Assembly: GCA_964543525.1 (NCBI GenBank)
Contig: CAZIYW010000034.1
Coordinates: 1 to 43,339 of the forward strand
Reading direction: 5' to 3'
DNA: 43,339 bases
DNA from: CBDVBE01 sp964543525
Lineage (GTDB): Bacteria > Fibrobacterota > Chitinivibrionia > Chitinivibrionales > JANQEN01
Both the position numbers and the translations under genes were made by a program. The notes below the pieces were generated by a model. It was not told the origin of the DNA, searched no databases, and was given only the letters and a program-made list of their open reading frames with translations. Of this stretch, positions 25,254 to 34,587 are shown piece by piece (positions within the stretch are counted from its first letter, which is position 1; each line of letters starts with the position of its first letter).

Positions 25254-26096
25254 ATGAAAATAACAAAAGAAATACTCCTTGCCCGGAAAAGAAACAATAT
25301 AAAAATTGCCATGCTTACCAGCTATGATTTTCCTACGGCACGTGTACTGGATCGCAGTGGCGTCGATGTCCAGCTCATTGGAGACAGCGTGGGTACCAAC
25401 ATACTCGGTTATCCCGATGTATCAAAAGTGACCGTGGCCGATATGCTCCACCATCTGAAAGCTGTTGCCCGCGGCACACAGGAATCCTTCCTGCTCTGTG
25501 ATATGCCGTTCGGCTCATTTGAAACCAGGGAACAGGCATTGGAAAACGCCCGGTTGTTCTGCACCAACGGTGCTGACGGAGTCAAAATAGAATCGGAAAA
25601 AAGTGCTCTAGATAAAATACGTTTTGTAGCGTCACACGACATCCCGGTCTGTGCACATATCGGGTATACCCCCCAGACACCGGGACTATCGGTTTCCGTT
25701 CAGGGGAAAAATATTGAACGGGCACAAGAGCTGGTCTCGTGTGCCAGAGAATCTGAGGATGCCGGTGCCTTCATGATAGTCCTTGAGCTGATACCGGAGC
25801 GCCTTGCCAGATTTATTACCGAGTCGTTAACCATACCAACAATAGGTATTGGCGCAGGGAGATACTGTGACGGCCAGGTGCAGGTGATACTGGATATTCT
25901 TGGCCTCTCTGAGAAACAATACCGCCATGCAAAAAAATACGCAGACGCGGCAGAAATATATGCCGATGCTGTTACTTCCTATATCAGAGACGTTCAAAAC
26001 GGGTACTTTCCTACAGAAAAAAATATTGCCGATATTCCAGATGAAGTGATGCAACATATTTCTGAATTATGCACCGGGAACGGAGTGTCTCAATAG
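25254..26096 (+). CDS. panB: 3-methyl-2-oxobutanoate hydroxymethyltransferase
   Basis: PanB makes ketopantoate from ketoisovalerate and methylene-tetrahydrofolate, the first committed step to pantothenate, CoA and the phosphopantetheine arm of ACP. The 280-residue TIM-barrel protein shows MLTSYDFPTAR, LIGDSVGTNILGYPD (metal and substrate binding), GADGVKIESE, CAHIGYTPQT and IPTIGIGAGRYCDGQ. GGAGGT eight bases upstream gives a strong start. The next gene begins two bases after its stop. Confidence 0.96.
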   Translation: MKITKEILLARKRNNIKIAMLTSYDFPTARVLDRSGVDVQLIGDSVGTNILGYPDVSKVTVADMLHHLKAVARGTQESFLLCDMPFGSFETREQALENARLFCTNGADGVKIESEKSALDKIRFVASHDIPVCAHIGYTPQTPGLSVSVQGKNIERAQELVSCARESEDAGAFMIVLELIPERLARFITESLTIPTIGIGAGRYCDGQVQVILDILGLSEKQYRHAKKYADAAEIYADAVTSYIRDVQNGYFPTEKNIADIPDEVMQHISELCTGNGVSQ

Positions 26097-26098
26097 CT

Positions 26099-26866
26099 AT
26101 GCTTTTTAAAAAGGAACTCGCTGTTGCACGGGATGCTGCACGCAAAGCCGGAGAGATACAACTGGCAAGGCAGTCCGAGACAGTACAGACAGAATTGAAA
26201 TCTGATTTCTCTCCGGTGACTGAGGTTGACAAACAATGTGAAGCGCTCATACAAAAAAAACTGTGTAATGCCTTTCCGCAGGATGGGTTCTTTGGTGAAG
26301 AGACGGGCATAGATGAGGGCGCCAGCGGCAGACGGTGGATTGTTGACCCGCTTGACGGTACCCGGCCATACCTCCGGGGTATACCAACCTACAGCACCCT
26401 TATTGCCCTGGAAATCAATAACGAATATGTCCTTGGCGTCATACATTTCCCTGCGCGAGGCGAAACCTACTGGGCCGCCCGCGGTAGCGGTGCTTTCTGC
26501 AATAACAAACCGATTCATGTCTCGCAGACCGACGAAATATCCCAGGTTATGGGAAGCTGTCTGGGCATTGTCGAGGAAGCTGAGACTGAAGCGGGGCGAA
26601 AACTTCTGTCCTTTATGCGGGAATGGAATTATGCGTACGGCTTCATGGATGCCCTTTCCTACATGTATTGTGCCTCGGGAAAACTTGATGTCTGCATAAG
26701 CCTTATCGACAAACCATGGGATCGTGCTGCAGCGGCATGCATTGTCACTGAAGCCGGCGGCACCTACTCGGATCTTTCCGGAAAACATACTATCCACAGC
26801 AGCTCTTTTGCAGTATCAAACGGTCGTTTTCATAGCGATATTATAACCCGTTTCTCAACATTATAG
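26099..26866 (+). CDS. Inositol monophosphatase family phosphatase (HisN/SuhB type)
   Basis: This metal-dependent sugar-phosphate phosphatase has 255 residues from ATG 26099. Metal-binding motifs are GEETG, WIVDPLDGTRPYLRGIP (the D-P-L-D-G-T signature), and KPWDRAAAACIVTEAGG near the C-terminus. A frame starting at 26069 inside panB adds ten residues but lacks a ribosome-binding site. Members hydrolyse inositol phosphate, histidinol phosphate or PAP. In HisN-type proteins the same motifs occur, and the sequence alone does not decide. Coupled to panB. Confidence 0.85.
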   Translation: MLFKKELAVARDAARKAGEIQLARQSETVQTELKSDFSPVTEVDKQCEALIQKKLCNAFPQDGFFGEETGIDEGASGRRWIVDPLDGTRPYLRGIPTYSTLIALEINNEYVLGVIHFPARGETYWAARGSGAFCNNKPIHVSQTDEISQVMGSCLGIVEEAETEAGRKLLSFMREWNYAYGFMDALSYMYCASGKLDVCISLIDKPWDRAAAACIVTEAGGTYSDLSGKHTIHSSSFAVSNGRFHSDIITRFSTL

Positions 26867-26966
26867 CATCCAAATCAATAAATAACAGCAATATGTCCAT
26901 GTGCACAACGTATTTTTAGTACCTTTTTAAAATGTGAACGTTTTGGCACCCCAAGGAGAATATTTC

Positions 26967-28298
26967 GTGACAGAAAAAAAGAAAGCGAAAGAAAAAGACA
27001 ACAAACAAGCACCCGCCGAACCGGAAAAACGACGGAGTGAAAAAGCCGGAATCCTCAATTTCACGAGGGAAATGGTCTCCGCCCTGCTCATGGCTTTTGT
27101 CGCCATTGTCTATGTTATTCAGGCATTTAAAATTCCAACAGGGTCTATGGAAAACAGCTTGCTGACCGGTGACTTTCTGCTGGGTATAAAATTTATCTAC
27201 GGTGCCCCGGTTTTCCCCTTTTCATATGTTAAATTTCCCGGTATCACTAAGCCAAAACCCGGCGATGTCGTTATCTTTAAATATCCGGGCTCAGATCCGA
27301 AGGACTATATCAAACGCTGTGTTGCCGGCCCCGGACAAACAATAGAAATAAAAAGAAAAAATGTCTTTGTAGATGGAAAGAAAATTGAACTGGCACCGAG
27401 AGGAAAATACCAGAATGACGGTATACTCACCCCGGAAATCATGAACTACGAAAAACTTCGAATACCGGCAAAAGGCGACACCCTGTACCCTGCTTCACTG
27501 CCGTTAAGAGAATTTCTTTTTTGCAAACATCTCATCCATCAGGAAAACCCTGAACTGTCCCTCGCATACAGATTTCAAAGCACGCCGGTATTGCGGGGCT
27601 TATTCCCTTATAAAAGTGGTAATGAACGAACAGAAATGAAATTTGCCGTATATGTTAACGATGAATTTCAGTACTACGCCAACATTAAAAACTCTGTGGA
27701 TAACTGGATGCACCTGAAGTATCAAATCAATATGATAAAAGAAGATGTGTATAGTGAATATCCCCCGGTCGATACGACCGTCAATAATGCGAATGATTCG
27801 ACTAACGATTCTACCGACTCACTCGCGCCAAAAATCGAGATTAAGAAAATGTTGTTTCTAGATGGGAAAAAAATAGACAGGTATATCGTTAAAAACGATA
27901 ACTTCTTTATGATGGGAGACAATCGGGATAATTCACTTGACTCCCGTTTCTGGGGATACCTTAATCAGAATTTTGTTAAAGCAAAGGCCTTTATACTCTA
28001 CTTTTCAATTGCAAAATTTTATGAAAACAATAAAGGACAAGTAAAATTATTCAGAAAAAAAACAATGCGATATCCCAGCGGGGAAATTGTAAAGCAAAGT
28101 GATGATATAGAAAGCGTGGCAAGTGTAATGAACTATCTCCAGCAATATGGTTTTAAGTGGGAATGGAGCGATAAAGGAGAGCTTGTTGCAGGCAAACCCC
28201 GTACCATTCCAATTCTACTATTTCCAATAAAAATCCGCTGGAATCGTATCGGCAAACTGATTCGCGGCTGGGACGGGCTGGATAAGAAAAAACAGTAA
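26967..28298 (+). CDS. lepB: Signal peptidase I, enlarged form
   Basis: This enzyme removes signal peptides from Sec- and Tat-exported proteins at the outer face of the inner membrane. GTG 26967 is chosen as start because AAGGAG lies eight bases before it; the upstream ATG lacks a site. The 443-residue protein has a charged cytoplasmic tail, one membrane segment (LLMAFVAIVYVIQAF), Ser in IPTGSMENS, the general-base Lys in DYIKRCVAGPG, and the GDNRDNSLDSRFWG box. Between the Lys motif and GDNRD lie about 190 residues, including an Asp/Asn/Thr-rich stretch, much longer than in E. coli LepB. The C-terminal ~70 residues after the core are also extra. Confidence 0.92.
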   Translation: MTEKKKAKEKDNKQAPAEPEKRRSEKAGILNFTREMVSALLMAFVAIVYVIQAFKIPTGSMENSLLTGDFLLGIKFIYGAPVFPFSYVKFPGITKPKPGDVVIFKYPGSDPKDYIKRCVAGPGQTIEIKRKNVFVDGKKIELAPRGKYQNDGILTPEIMNYEKLRIPAKGDTLYPASLPLREFLFCKHLIHQENPELSLAYRFQSTPVLRGLFPYKSGNERTEMKFAVYVNDEFQYYANIKNSVDNWMHLKYQINMIKEDVYSEYPPVDTTVNNANDSTNDSTDSLAPKIEIKKMLFLDGKKIDRYIVKNDNFFMMGDNRDNSLDSRFWGYLNQNFVKAKAFILYFSIAKFYENNKGQVKLFRKKTMRYPSGEIVKQSDDIESVASVMNYLQQYGFKWEWSDKGELVAGKPRTIPILLFPIKIRWNRIGKLIRGWDGLDKKKQ

Positions 28299-28504
28299 TG
28301 TATACGGGAAAAACCGTATCGGACAATTATCCTGACTCCACATCTGTATAATATGTCCCGGCAATCGGGACCGCATTCTAAATTGCTTACTCCTCATGCC
28401 ATCAATTATATATAAAAGGGCGAGATGAAATCCTCCCTTCCGCATACATTAACAGTAATTATTTCGTTATATAATTGTATGTAAACATTCTGCACTAAAA
28501 TCAC
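28299..28504. other. Intergenic region with two small hairpins
   Basis: No gene is seen. Two perfect 6-bp hairpins occur: ATACGG/CCGTAT just after the lepB stop, and GTCCCG/CGGGAC at 28355-28371. Neither is followed by a clear T-run, so they are weak terminator candidates. The last 60 bp are AT-rich and should contain the promoter of the next gene. Confidence 0.35.
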
Positions 28505-31500
28505 ATGAATAAAAAACAATGTACAGGCATTATCTTTCTCGTTGCCGGGTTGCTATCGTATATATCCGCGGCAACACCGCCGCCACGGCAGCTGTATCTT
28601 CAGGATGAAAACAGCATCTGGCTGGGAACGCAGCTCGGTCTGTGCCGTTACCAGAGCGAAAATGAGCTCTGGACAATAGTCAAACCGGATCCGGTTCTGG
28701 ACTTCTGTAACGACGAGGACATGCTCTGGGTCGGGACTGCCAACGGGCTTCATTTCGCCGACATGCGTTATCTTGACTGGAAGAAATACTCCATTGAACA
28801 TGGACTGCCTTCGGATACAGTCATCCGGGTGGTTGCCGACCTGGATTATGTGTATGCTGCCGGCCCTCACGGTCTGGCACGTATGGACAAACTGGTGGAA
28901 CAATGGGAGGCCATAGGTAATTTTTCAGGCCACAGAATTTATGATTTGTATATCGATCAGGACTATCTCTGGGTGGCCACCGACAAAGGCATCTACTACT
29001 TCGAGAAGCAGTATGAAAAATGGAAATCCTATACCGCGCAAAGCGGTCTGCTCTCCGATACCGCCCTCAAAATCTTTTTCTTTAATGATTACCTCTGGAT
29101 TCTCTCCGAGAAAGGGCTTTCCCGCTACAGCGCCGGTATGAAAACATGGAACACATTCAGTTTTACCGGCGATATCCCCGGCAGTGCCGTTCACTATATA
29201 TGGCTTGATGCCGAATATATATGGCTCAGCACCCCGGAGGGGGTTATTCGCTACAGCGGAACAAACCAGACCTGGGAGGTATTTTCAAAAAATACTCAGA
29301 TTGAAGGCCTCCCTGTACAGGCCCTGTCCACTGCAGGAAAAACATCGTGGTTTGCCACTTCCGACGGAGTCTATTCCTTTGATGAGGATAATCGTCGCTG
29401 GACACTCTATACCGCGCTTGAAGGTCTGAGTGACGACGTGCAGGATGTCATATACTGCATCGGGCAAACCGTGGTTTGTCAAAAAGGCAACGCCTTCGGT
29501 GTATACTTCCCTTCCGAGGATATGTTTCACACAAAAGAAATTGCTGCTGCAGCGGGAGCGGGGGATAAAAAAGGAAGCTGGGACTTTTACAACGATGAGC
29601 GCGGGCTGGGCGTCGGTACTCCCGGCGGCCAGAGCGTTAATCTGCTGGGTCGTGCCTATTTTAAACTGAAAAATAAAGCTGATTTCCCGAAACCGATTGG
29701 TGCGAGTATAAAAGATTATATTGTCAGTGATGTACTCGATTCTTTTACTGTTGATACAACTGTGATATTTGACATTGATTCCATTACCCAGGACACGTTA
29801 GGCCAGACTTTGCAGATTGATACTGTTGACACGGTTCCACTCTACAACGATTTCCTGTACTGGTGGCCCAGGGCCAATCTCAATCTGAATGTAGACCTTA
29901 AAAACGGCAGGACTATTCGCGGCACTTACAACAACACCGACCCGCTCGGCGCCCTGCACCGGGGTGTCGAGTACCGCGGCTACGGCGATGATATCCTGCG
30001 TAAAATCGGCTGGCTTACCGATCAGAAAACAGACTATTTCCACAGCACCCTGATAGACCCGACCTACTTTGAAGGTGCAGCCATGCGGGCAGAGTTCGGC
30101 GATCGTGTGGGTGAAAAGAAACGGCGGCGGATCAACACCGGAGTCTGGGCCGGCTGGCGGAAAACGGAGTATCTCAGAAAGCTTATCCCGTTTCAGGAAG
30201 ACAATTACTATTACCTAAAAGTTAACAACATTATAACCGAGAGCGTTGAAATACGGGTTGACGGCAAACCGGTTGATCCGCGCGATTACAGTATCGAACG
30301 TACAACCGGACTGCTCACCTTCAAAAATGAGGGGTTTGTCAATCCCGACTCACGCATCGAGATAGCGCTTGAGTATGAGCCGGAAATCGGCGGTCATACC
30401 AATGAAATGATTGCCGCGGAAAATGTTGTCGTGCTCAGTGATGAAGTCTCCATCGGTGTCAACGGGCTCTATCGGGGTATTGAAGAGCCTGACCGTCCAG
30501 GTACCGGACTCGATACCAACCGGCTGGTGGTCGGCAGTATTAACGGTAAAATCGATCTGAAATCACGCAGCGGAAATGCCGCATTCAAGGCCATTCCCGA
30601 AGTATCATTGAGCTACAATGACTCTATTGTTGTTAAGAAACAGGGCTCTGCGGCAAAACTTACCGCCAATGCATCGCTTTTCAATCTCCGCTTAAAAGGT
30701 AACGCGCAGTACTATGCGTTTAAATCGGATACCTCCGCCAAAGCTATTTTGTCCGATATGAAATCGGACACTACCGCCTATGAGACACAGGCGGATATAT
30801 CTTCAATCTACGGTCGCCTCCACTACCAAGGCGACCTAGAAGCTACCTATGATATTACCCCGTTCATGCCGGTAACCGGAGGATTCAGCCTGCTTGAAGC
30901 CGCCTGTGGCAAGGAGAAACGCCAGTACCTTGAGTATTTGGTCTCACCAGTAGGAATACCGTCGCTGAAACTGAGAAGCATGCGCCAGGATATCGAATGC
31001 ACAACACAGGGTAATCCTTACATGAAACTGGATTCAATAAAAACTAAGCGGTGGAACTGGCGTATTGAATCCGAATGGGATATGTCACAGAAAGCCCTTG
31101 ATGCGATTCATATGAACAGGCTTTGGATAAATGCCTCCTATGATCTGAATTATATTACAGACACGCTCTATACGTATGATACTCTCGGTACTACCGATTA
31201 TTTACAAAAACATCTCAACCATAATCTATTCGGCTGGCTGCAGTTCTCACCGCTGAAAAAACTCTCCCTTGAAACAAAACAAATTGTCCGCCTGTTCCGG
31301 CGACAGGAAAATACCGATGATTCCTGGCGAAAAAGCGGCAACCGGTATCGCCCCGAATTCACCCTGTTCTCGCAGGAGCTGATTCCCGGAGTAACCCTGT
31401 ACGGCAAATTCAATATCGAAAACAGCGTGGATATTGTGGGCCCCGATACAACCGATACCACCGGTGAAATGTCCAGAAAGCGGCTCAACAGCAGTGTCCT

Positions 31501-32329
31501 GCTCATTCCCGGTGTGTGGTGGAATATACTGAATCCTCTGCAGATAAATTTGGGGTATAATTTCTCAAAGGAAGATTCGACACTCGCGTATGATACAACC
31601 CGAATCGATACGATTGATACGGTAACAATTGAAATAGACACCTCAATAATTGCGGTGAAAACAAAAGAGCGACAGAGCTTCGGTCAGACATTCTCAATAA
31701 ATCCAATCCTTGATTTCAACCGGGATATACATCTGGCAAACCGCTCTGAATTCTCCATGCAGAAGAGCAGAGAATACCTGCTTTCACGGGGAACAAAAAT
31801 CTATAATGACATCGAACTCCTCTTTAACGACAGAAAGACGAAATTTTTATTTGAATACGACGTTCTCAAGCAGACCGAGTACAACAGAGACACAAATTAT
31901 GTTGATACGCTGCGGATTACAGCTTACAAGCATGAACCGCGGTTCAAATGGATACAGCGGTGGCAACCCGATTTCCGCACGGAGCTGAAAGCCAATATCA
32001 GTTGGCAGAAGTATGATAGCCTCACAATCGACACGGCTCTTTACACGGATTACAGTAACACCATTTCACCGAATATACTCTTTGACTGGCGTGTTCAGAG
32101 GAACATTATCAGAGAGTTCAGAGTGCAATACACCATCGGCGGTTCTTTATATAGCGGCACTTTTTTCTCATTTGATTCCTATAAGAAATCGTGGGACAAT
32201 AAACTGGATGTGAGTGTGAAAGCTGGAAGAAATTTTCTACTTCGTATCTTGTTGAATATCAGCTACTTAATAGACGAGGAGCTGTTACGGTATGATCTTG
32301 CTGAATTGAAGGCAACCGCGCTTTTTTAG
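28505..32329 (+). CDS. Exported beta-propeller protein fused to a long outer-membrane-barrel-like region
   Basis: The 1274-residue product has a signal peptide (CTGIIFLVAGLLSYISA). Residues ~25-335 contain seven to eight blades of the two-component-regulator propeller type: IWLGTQLGLCRY, LWVGTANGLHFA, LWVATDKGIYYF, LWILSEKGLSRY, IWLSTPEGVIRY, SWFATSDGVYSF, each followed by a Trp. A linker and a segment rich in Asp-Thr follow. At ~567-610 lies VEIRVDGKPVDPRDYSIE, a pattern seen in large outer-membrane translocon-type proteins. The remaining ~650 residues are amphipathic strands with many aromatic residues, ending in ATALF. Most likely an outer-membrane protein with a propeller on one face. No exact family is recognised, and no sensor kinase is attached. 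Confidence 0.65.
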   Translation: MNKKQCTGIIFLVAGLLSYISAATPPPRQLYLQDENSIWLGTQLGLCRYQSENELWTIVKPDPVLDFCNDEDMLWVGTANGLHFADMRYLDWKKYSIEHGLPSDTVIRVVADLDYVYAAGPHGLARMDKLVEQWEAIGNFSGHRIYDLYIDQDYLWVATDKGIYYFEKQYEKWKSYTAQSGLLSDTALKIFFFNDYLWILSEKGLSRYSAGMKTWNTFSFTGDIPGSAVHYIWLDAEYIWLSTPEGVIRYSGTNQTWEVFSKNTQIEGLPVQALSTAGKTSWFATSDGVYSFDEDNRRWTLYTALEGLSDDVQDVIYCIGQTVVCQKGNAFGVYFPSEDMFHTKEIAAAAGAGDKKGSWDFYNDERGLGVGTPGGQSVNLLGRAYFKLKNKADFPKPIGASIKDYIVSDVLDSFTVDTTVIFDIDSITQDTLGQTLQIDTVDTVPLYNDFLYWWPRANLNLNVDLKNGRTIRGTYNNTDPLGALHRGVEYRGYGDDILRKIGWLTDQKTDYFHSTLIDPTYFEGAAMRAEFGDRVGEKKRRRINTGVWAGWRKTEYLRKLIPFQEDNYYYLKVNNIITESVEIRVDGKPVDPRDYSIERTTGLLTFKNEGFVNPDSRIEIALEYEPEIGGHTNEMIAAENVVVLSDEVSIGVNGLYRGIEEPDRPGTGLDTNRLVVGSINGKIDLKSRSGNAAFKAIPEVSLSYNDSIVVKKQGSAAKLTANASLFNLRLKGNAQYYAFKSDTSAKAILSDMKSDTTAYETQADISSIYGRLHYQGDLEATYDITPFMPVTGGFSLLEAACGKEKRQYLEYLVSPVGIPSLKLRSMRQDIECTTQGNPYMKLDSIKTKRWNWRIESEWDMSQKALDAIHMNRLWINASYDLNYITDTLYTYDTLGTTDYLQKHLNHNLFGWLQFSPLKKLSLETKQIVRLFRRQENTDDSWRKSGNRYRPEFTLFSQELIPGVTLYGKFNIENSVDIVGPDTTDTTGEMSRKRLNSSVLLIPGVWWNILNPLQINLGYNFSKEDSTLAYDTTRIDTIDTVTIEIDTSIIAVKTKERQSFGQTFSINPILDFNRDIHLANRSEFSMQKSREYLLSRGTKIYNDIELLFNDRKTKFLFEYDVLKQTEYNRDTNYVDTLRITAYKHEPRFKWIQRWQPDFRTELKANISWQKYDSLTIDTALYTDYSNTISPNILFDWRVQRNIIREFRVQYTIGGSLYSGTFFSFDSYKKSWDNKLDVSVKAGRNFLLRILLNISYLIDEELLRYDLAELKATALF

Positions 32330-32331
32330 GA

Positions 32332-32364
32332 TTTTACCGCAGAGAATACAGAGGGCGTGGAGAA
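32332..32364 (+). repeat. Dispersed repeat, copy 1
   Basis: This begins TTTTACCGCAGAG, followed by ATACAGAGGGCGTGGAG. It shares the 13-base core exactly with the reverse complement of copy 3. It sits directly after the propeller-barrel gene. The ACCGCAGAG/ACACAGAG style resembles short dispersed repeats seen in many environmental genomes. Confidence 0.6.
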
Positions 32365-32436
32365 AAGAAGAAAAAGAAATAGATTAAAGAACAGATAAAA
32401 ACCGTAATCTTTCTAGTAAATTAATAGTAAAAGTGA

Positions 32437-32466
32437 TTTACCACGGACACAGAGTCCGCAGAGAAA
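32437..32466 (+). repeat. Dispersed repeat, copy 2
   Basis: TTTACCACGGACACAGAG followed by TCCGCAGAGAAA is a direct, imperfect copy of the unit at 32332. With copy 3 it forms an imperfect inverted pair flanking about 26 bp, so the RNA could fold into a long hairpin upstream of the first DUF362 gene. Confidence 0.6.
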
Positions 32467-32492
32467 GATTAAAATCAGCCATTTTATTTATA

Positions 32493-32524
32493 TCTCTGTG
32501 CCATCTGCACACTCTGCGGTAAAA
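32493..32524 (-). repeat. Dispersed repeat, copy 3 (inverted)
   Basis: The reverse complement reads TTTTACCGCAGAGTGTGCAG and continues ATGGCACAGAGA. It is inverted relative to copies 1 and 2 and lies 15-46 bp before the start of the first DUF362 gene. Confidence 0.6.
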
Positions 32525-32538
32525 TAAAAGAGTTTTAT

Positions 32539-33909
32539 ATGAAAAAAATATCACGAAGAAAATTTATCAGTACCACGGCGCACGGTGCCGCAGGTTTAGG
32601 CATTATAGCAGGATGCACAACCCGCACAACAAGTCCTGATATCCGGCCACCTTCCGCTCCTGAAGGACTGGACGTACTGGTCGATTATACCGATGACGGT
32701 ACCCCACAGGCATTTCTTACCTGGAACGAGCACAATTTAACCGATATTACCGGCGCTGTCAGCGAGACCGGTATTTCAGGATACAACATTTATCGGTGTC
32801 TGGTAAAAGAGAATGAGGCAGAACACTATGATACGCCTATAAATACTTCTCCTGTACAGGGTACTTCTTATATTGACGAAGACAATTTGATTGATCTGGG
32901 TTCATACAAGTACAGAATAAGCGCTCTGGACAGGAATAACAATGAAAGCCCCTTGAGTTCCGTTAGTCAGGTAAAAATAATAAGACCGAGTATTATTTTC
33001 AAGGCAACAGACACAGCCGCCTCATCCGGTGCGAAAATAAACGCAGATGTTATCAAAACTATGGTGCACAGTGCAATCAAACAGATGCAGAAAATCACTG
33101 ATACCGGCAAAGCCTATGAATCCCTTTTTTCAAAGGGAGTGTCCAATGCAACGGCAATCGCAATAAAAATAAATTGCCTGGCAAATAACGGCCTCTGCAC
33201 ACATCCTGAGGTAGTTAACGCAATTATCGACGGACTTACCCAAATGCTTGAAGGCACATTTCCCAAGGACAACATAACGGTTTTTGACGATCGCATGCCC
33301 TCTTATCTTAAAAACGCTGGTTTTCCCTTAAAGAATGACCCCGGTGATTATAAAATTATTACTCTCTTTAATGATGATAACGCCTGGAGCAGTCCAGCAA
33401 CCGTTCATAACAGTACACAGCGCTTTGCGAAAATAGTCGATGAAGTCGATTATATTATCAACGTTCCGGTACTCAAGAATCACAGCAACGCTGGTATTAC
33501 TTTTGCCCTGAAGAATTTCTTCGGCATAATAGACAGGCCGGGGGATATGCATGACGATTCGGCTGTCTCTCAGGAAACCTGGTGCGATCCGTACATAGCT
33601 GAAGTCTATAAAAAAGTCGCCGATAAAGTTGCAGTTACCATAGGCGACGCTGTTTTCGGCGCGTATAAAAACGGTCCCGCCACTTCGCCGAATTTTATAC
33701 TGAATACTATTCTTGTCGGCACAGATCCTGTTGCAATGGATATGGCTGCGCTTAAATTTATAAACGATGCCCGAAACGAAAAAGGACTTTCCACTATTCC
33801 AACCGAGGCAGGAGCCGGTAATGCCAGTGCTCAACATATTATTACTGCTTCTTCAGATGCCTATAAATTAGGCAGATTAAATAAAAAAATTGTAGAGGTT
33901 TCTCTATGA
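32539..33909 (+). CDS. Tat-exported DUF362 lipoprotein with N-terminal fibronectin-III-like domain
   Basis: The 456-residue product begins with a Tat motif, SRRKFISTTAHGAAG, running into a lipobox (IIAGC). Residues ~35-150 look like a fibronectin type III domain (AFLTWNEHN, ISGYNIYRCL, YKYRISALDRNNNESPLS). The rest is a DUF362 domain: AIAIKINCLANNGLC, IINVPVLKNHSNAGITFALK, then IGDAVFGAYKNGP and VGTDPVAMDMAALKFI. DUF362 proteins often accompany redox or iron-sulfur proteins, but their activity is not established. Tat export implies folding, perhaps around a cofactor, before export. The stop overlaps the next gene (ATGA). Unlike its three paralogues here it has no FlgD-Ig C-terminus. Confidence 0.8.
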   Translation: MKKISRRKFISTTAHGAAGLGIIAGCTTRTTSPDIRPPSAPEGLDVLVDYTDDGTPQAFLTWNEHNLTDITGAVSETGISGYNIYRCLVKENEAEHYDTPINTSPVQGTSYIDEDNLIDLGSYKYRISALDRNNNESPLSSVSQVKIIRPSIIFKATDTAASSGAKINADVIKTMVHSAIKQMQKITDTGKAYESLFSKGVSNATAIAIKINCLANNGLCTHPEVVNAIIDGLTQMLEGTFPKDNITVFDDRMPSYLKNAGFPLKNDPGDYKIITLFNDDNAWSSPATVHNSTQRFAKIVDEVDYIINVPVLKNHSNAGITFALKNFFGIIDRPGDMHDDSAVSQETWCDPYIAEVYKKVADKVAVTIGDAVFGAYKNGPATSPNFILNTILVGTDPVAMDMAALKFINDARNEKGLSTIPTEAGAGNASAQHIITASSDAYKLGRLNKKIVEVSL

Positions 33910-34439
33910 CACGCTCAATTATCATCAAATTTTGTTTCACTTCGTTTTTAATCATATCGTTGAGCTGCAGAAAAAGCGTCAATCCCGGCGCCGGAGCCGA
34001 CCCCGGTGACCTGCTGCCGGTAAATGACGACATCAGCGGATTTAAGAAAAAAGGCGGCGAAGCGGTCATGACCGACTATCAGACCATTATGGATGCTATT
34101 GACGGCGCCGCTGAAAAATACATCTTTTACGGCTTTGTTGAAGGGGTTCAGCAGATGTACAGCAACGGCGCCATTGATATAGACGTTAGAATCATGAATC
34201 ACGGCTCAGAAGCAAACGCACTCGGAATCATGGAGGAATTCTTTCCCGCTTCACCGGAAATCCTGTCAAACAGGAATCCGAGAGTGGCGGTAGACCACTC
34301 TCTGTTAACAGGCTATTCCCTCTTCTATGTACGGGATAATATCTTTATGGAAATTTACACCTTTGAAAAGAGCAATTTTGCGCTGAATATGGCGAAGCAG
34401 TTTTATTCGAATGTGGATAAAAAGATAACATCCAGATAA
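33906..34439 (+). CDS. Lipoprotein with a DUF6599-like domain
   Basis: This 177-residue protein has a lipoprotein signal (FLIISLSC, Cys about residue 21). The mature part contains IMDAIDGAAEKYIFYGFVEG, then IDIDVRIMNHGSEANALGIM, a pattern like the DUF6599 domain (NGAAELY…YGF…DMG…NAFG). The ATG overlaps the DUF362 stop (ATGA), so the two are translationally coupled and probably act together. A protein with the same domain is encoded at 36130. Function unknown; the domain name is assigned by eye. Confidence 0.65.
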   Translation: MTRSIIIKFCFTSFLIISLSCRKSVNPGAGADPGDLLPVNDDISGFKKKGGEAVMTDYQTIMDAIDGAAEKYIFYGFVEGVQQMYSNGAIDIDVRIMNHGSEANALGIMEEFFPASPEILSNRNPRVAVDHSLLTGYSLFYVRDNIFMEIYTFEKSNFALNMAKQFYSNVDKKITSR

Positions 34440-34587
34440 AGTAGGTACAGGGTTCCGGAAAAGGGTGAGGCCTGTTCTGAACAATGTCGAGGGGAAGCCT
34501 GTCTTGTTAATAGGTAAGGGTAAATCGTTCCCGTCTCTTCTTTTTCTGTAGAGCGGATACATAAGGTATGGTGTTCAATATATCACG

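Noticed and set aside
26090..26797. Long minus-strand reading frame (235 codons) opposite the inositol-monophosphatase gene
   Set aside because: Antisense shadow of a gene with all family motifs; no start signal and no recognisable domain.
28355..28371. GTCCCG/CGGGAC hairpin as terminator of lepB
   Set aside because: Perfect stem but no following T-run on the coding strand.
32332..32524. Short repeats considered as a CRISPR array
   Set aside because: Only three imperfect units, one inverted, with unequal spacing and no cas genes.
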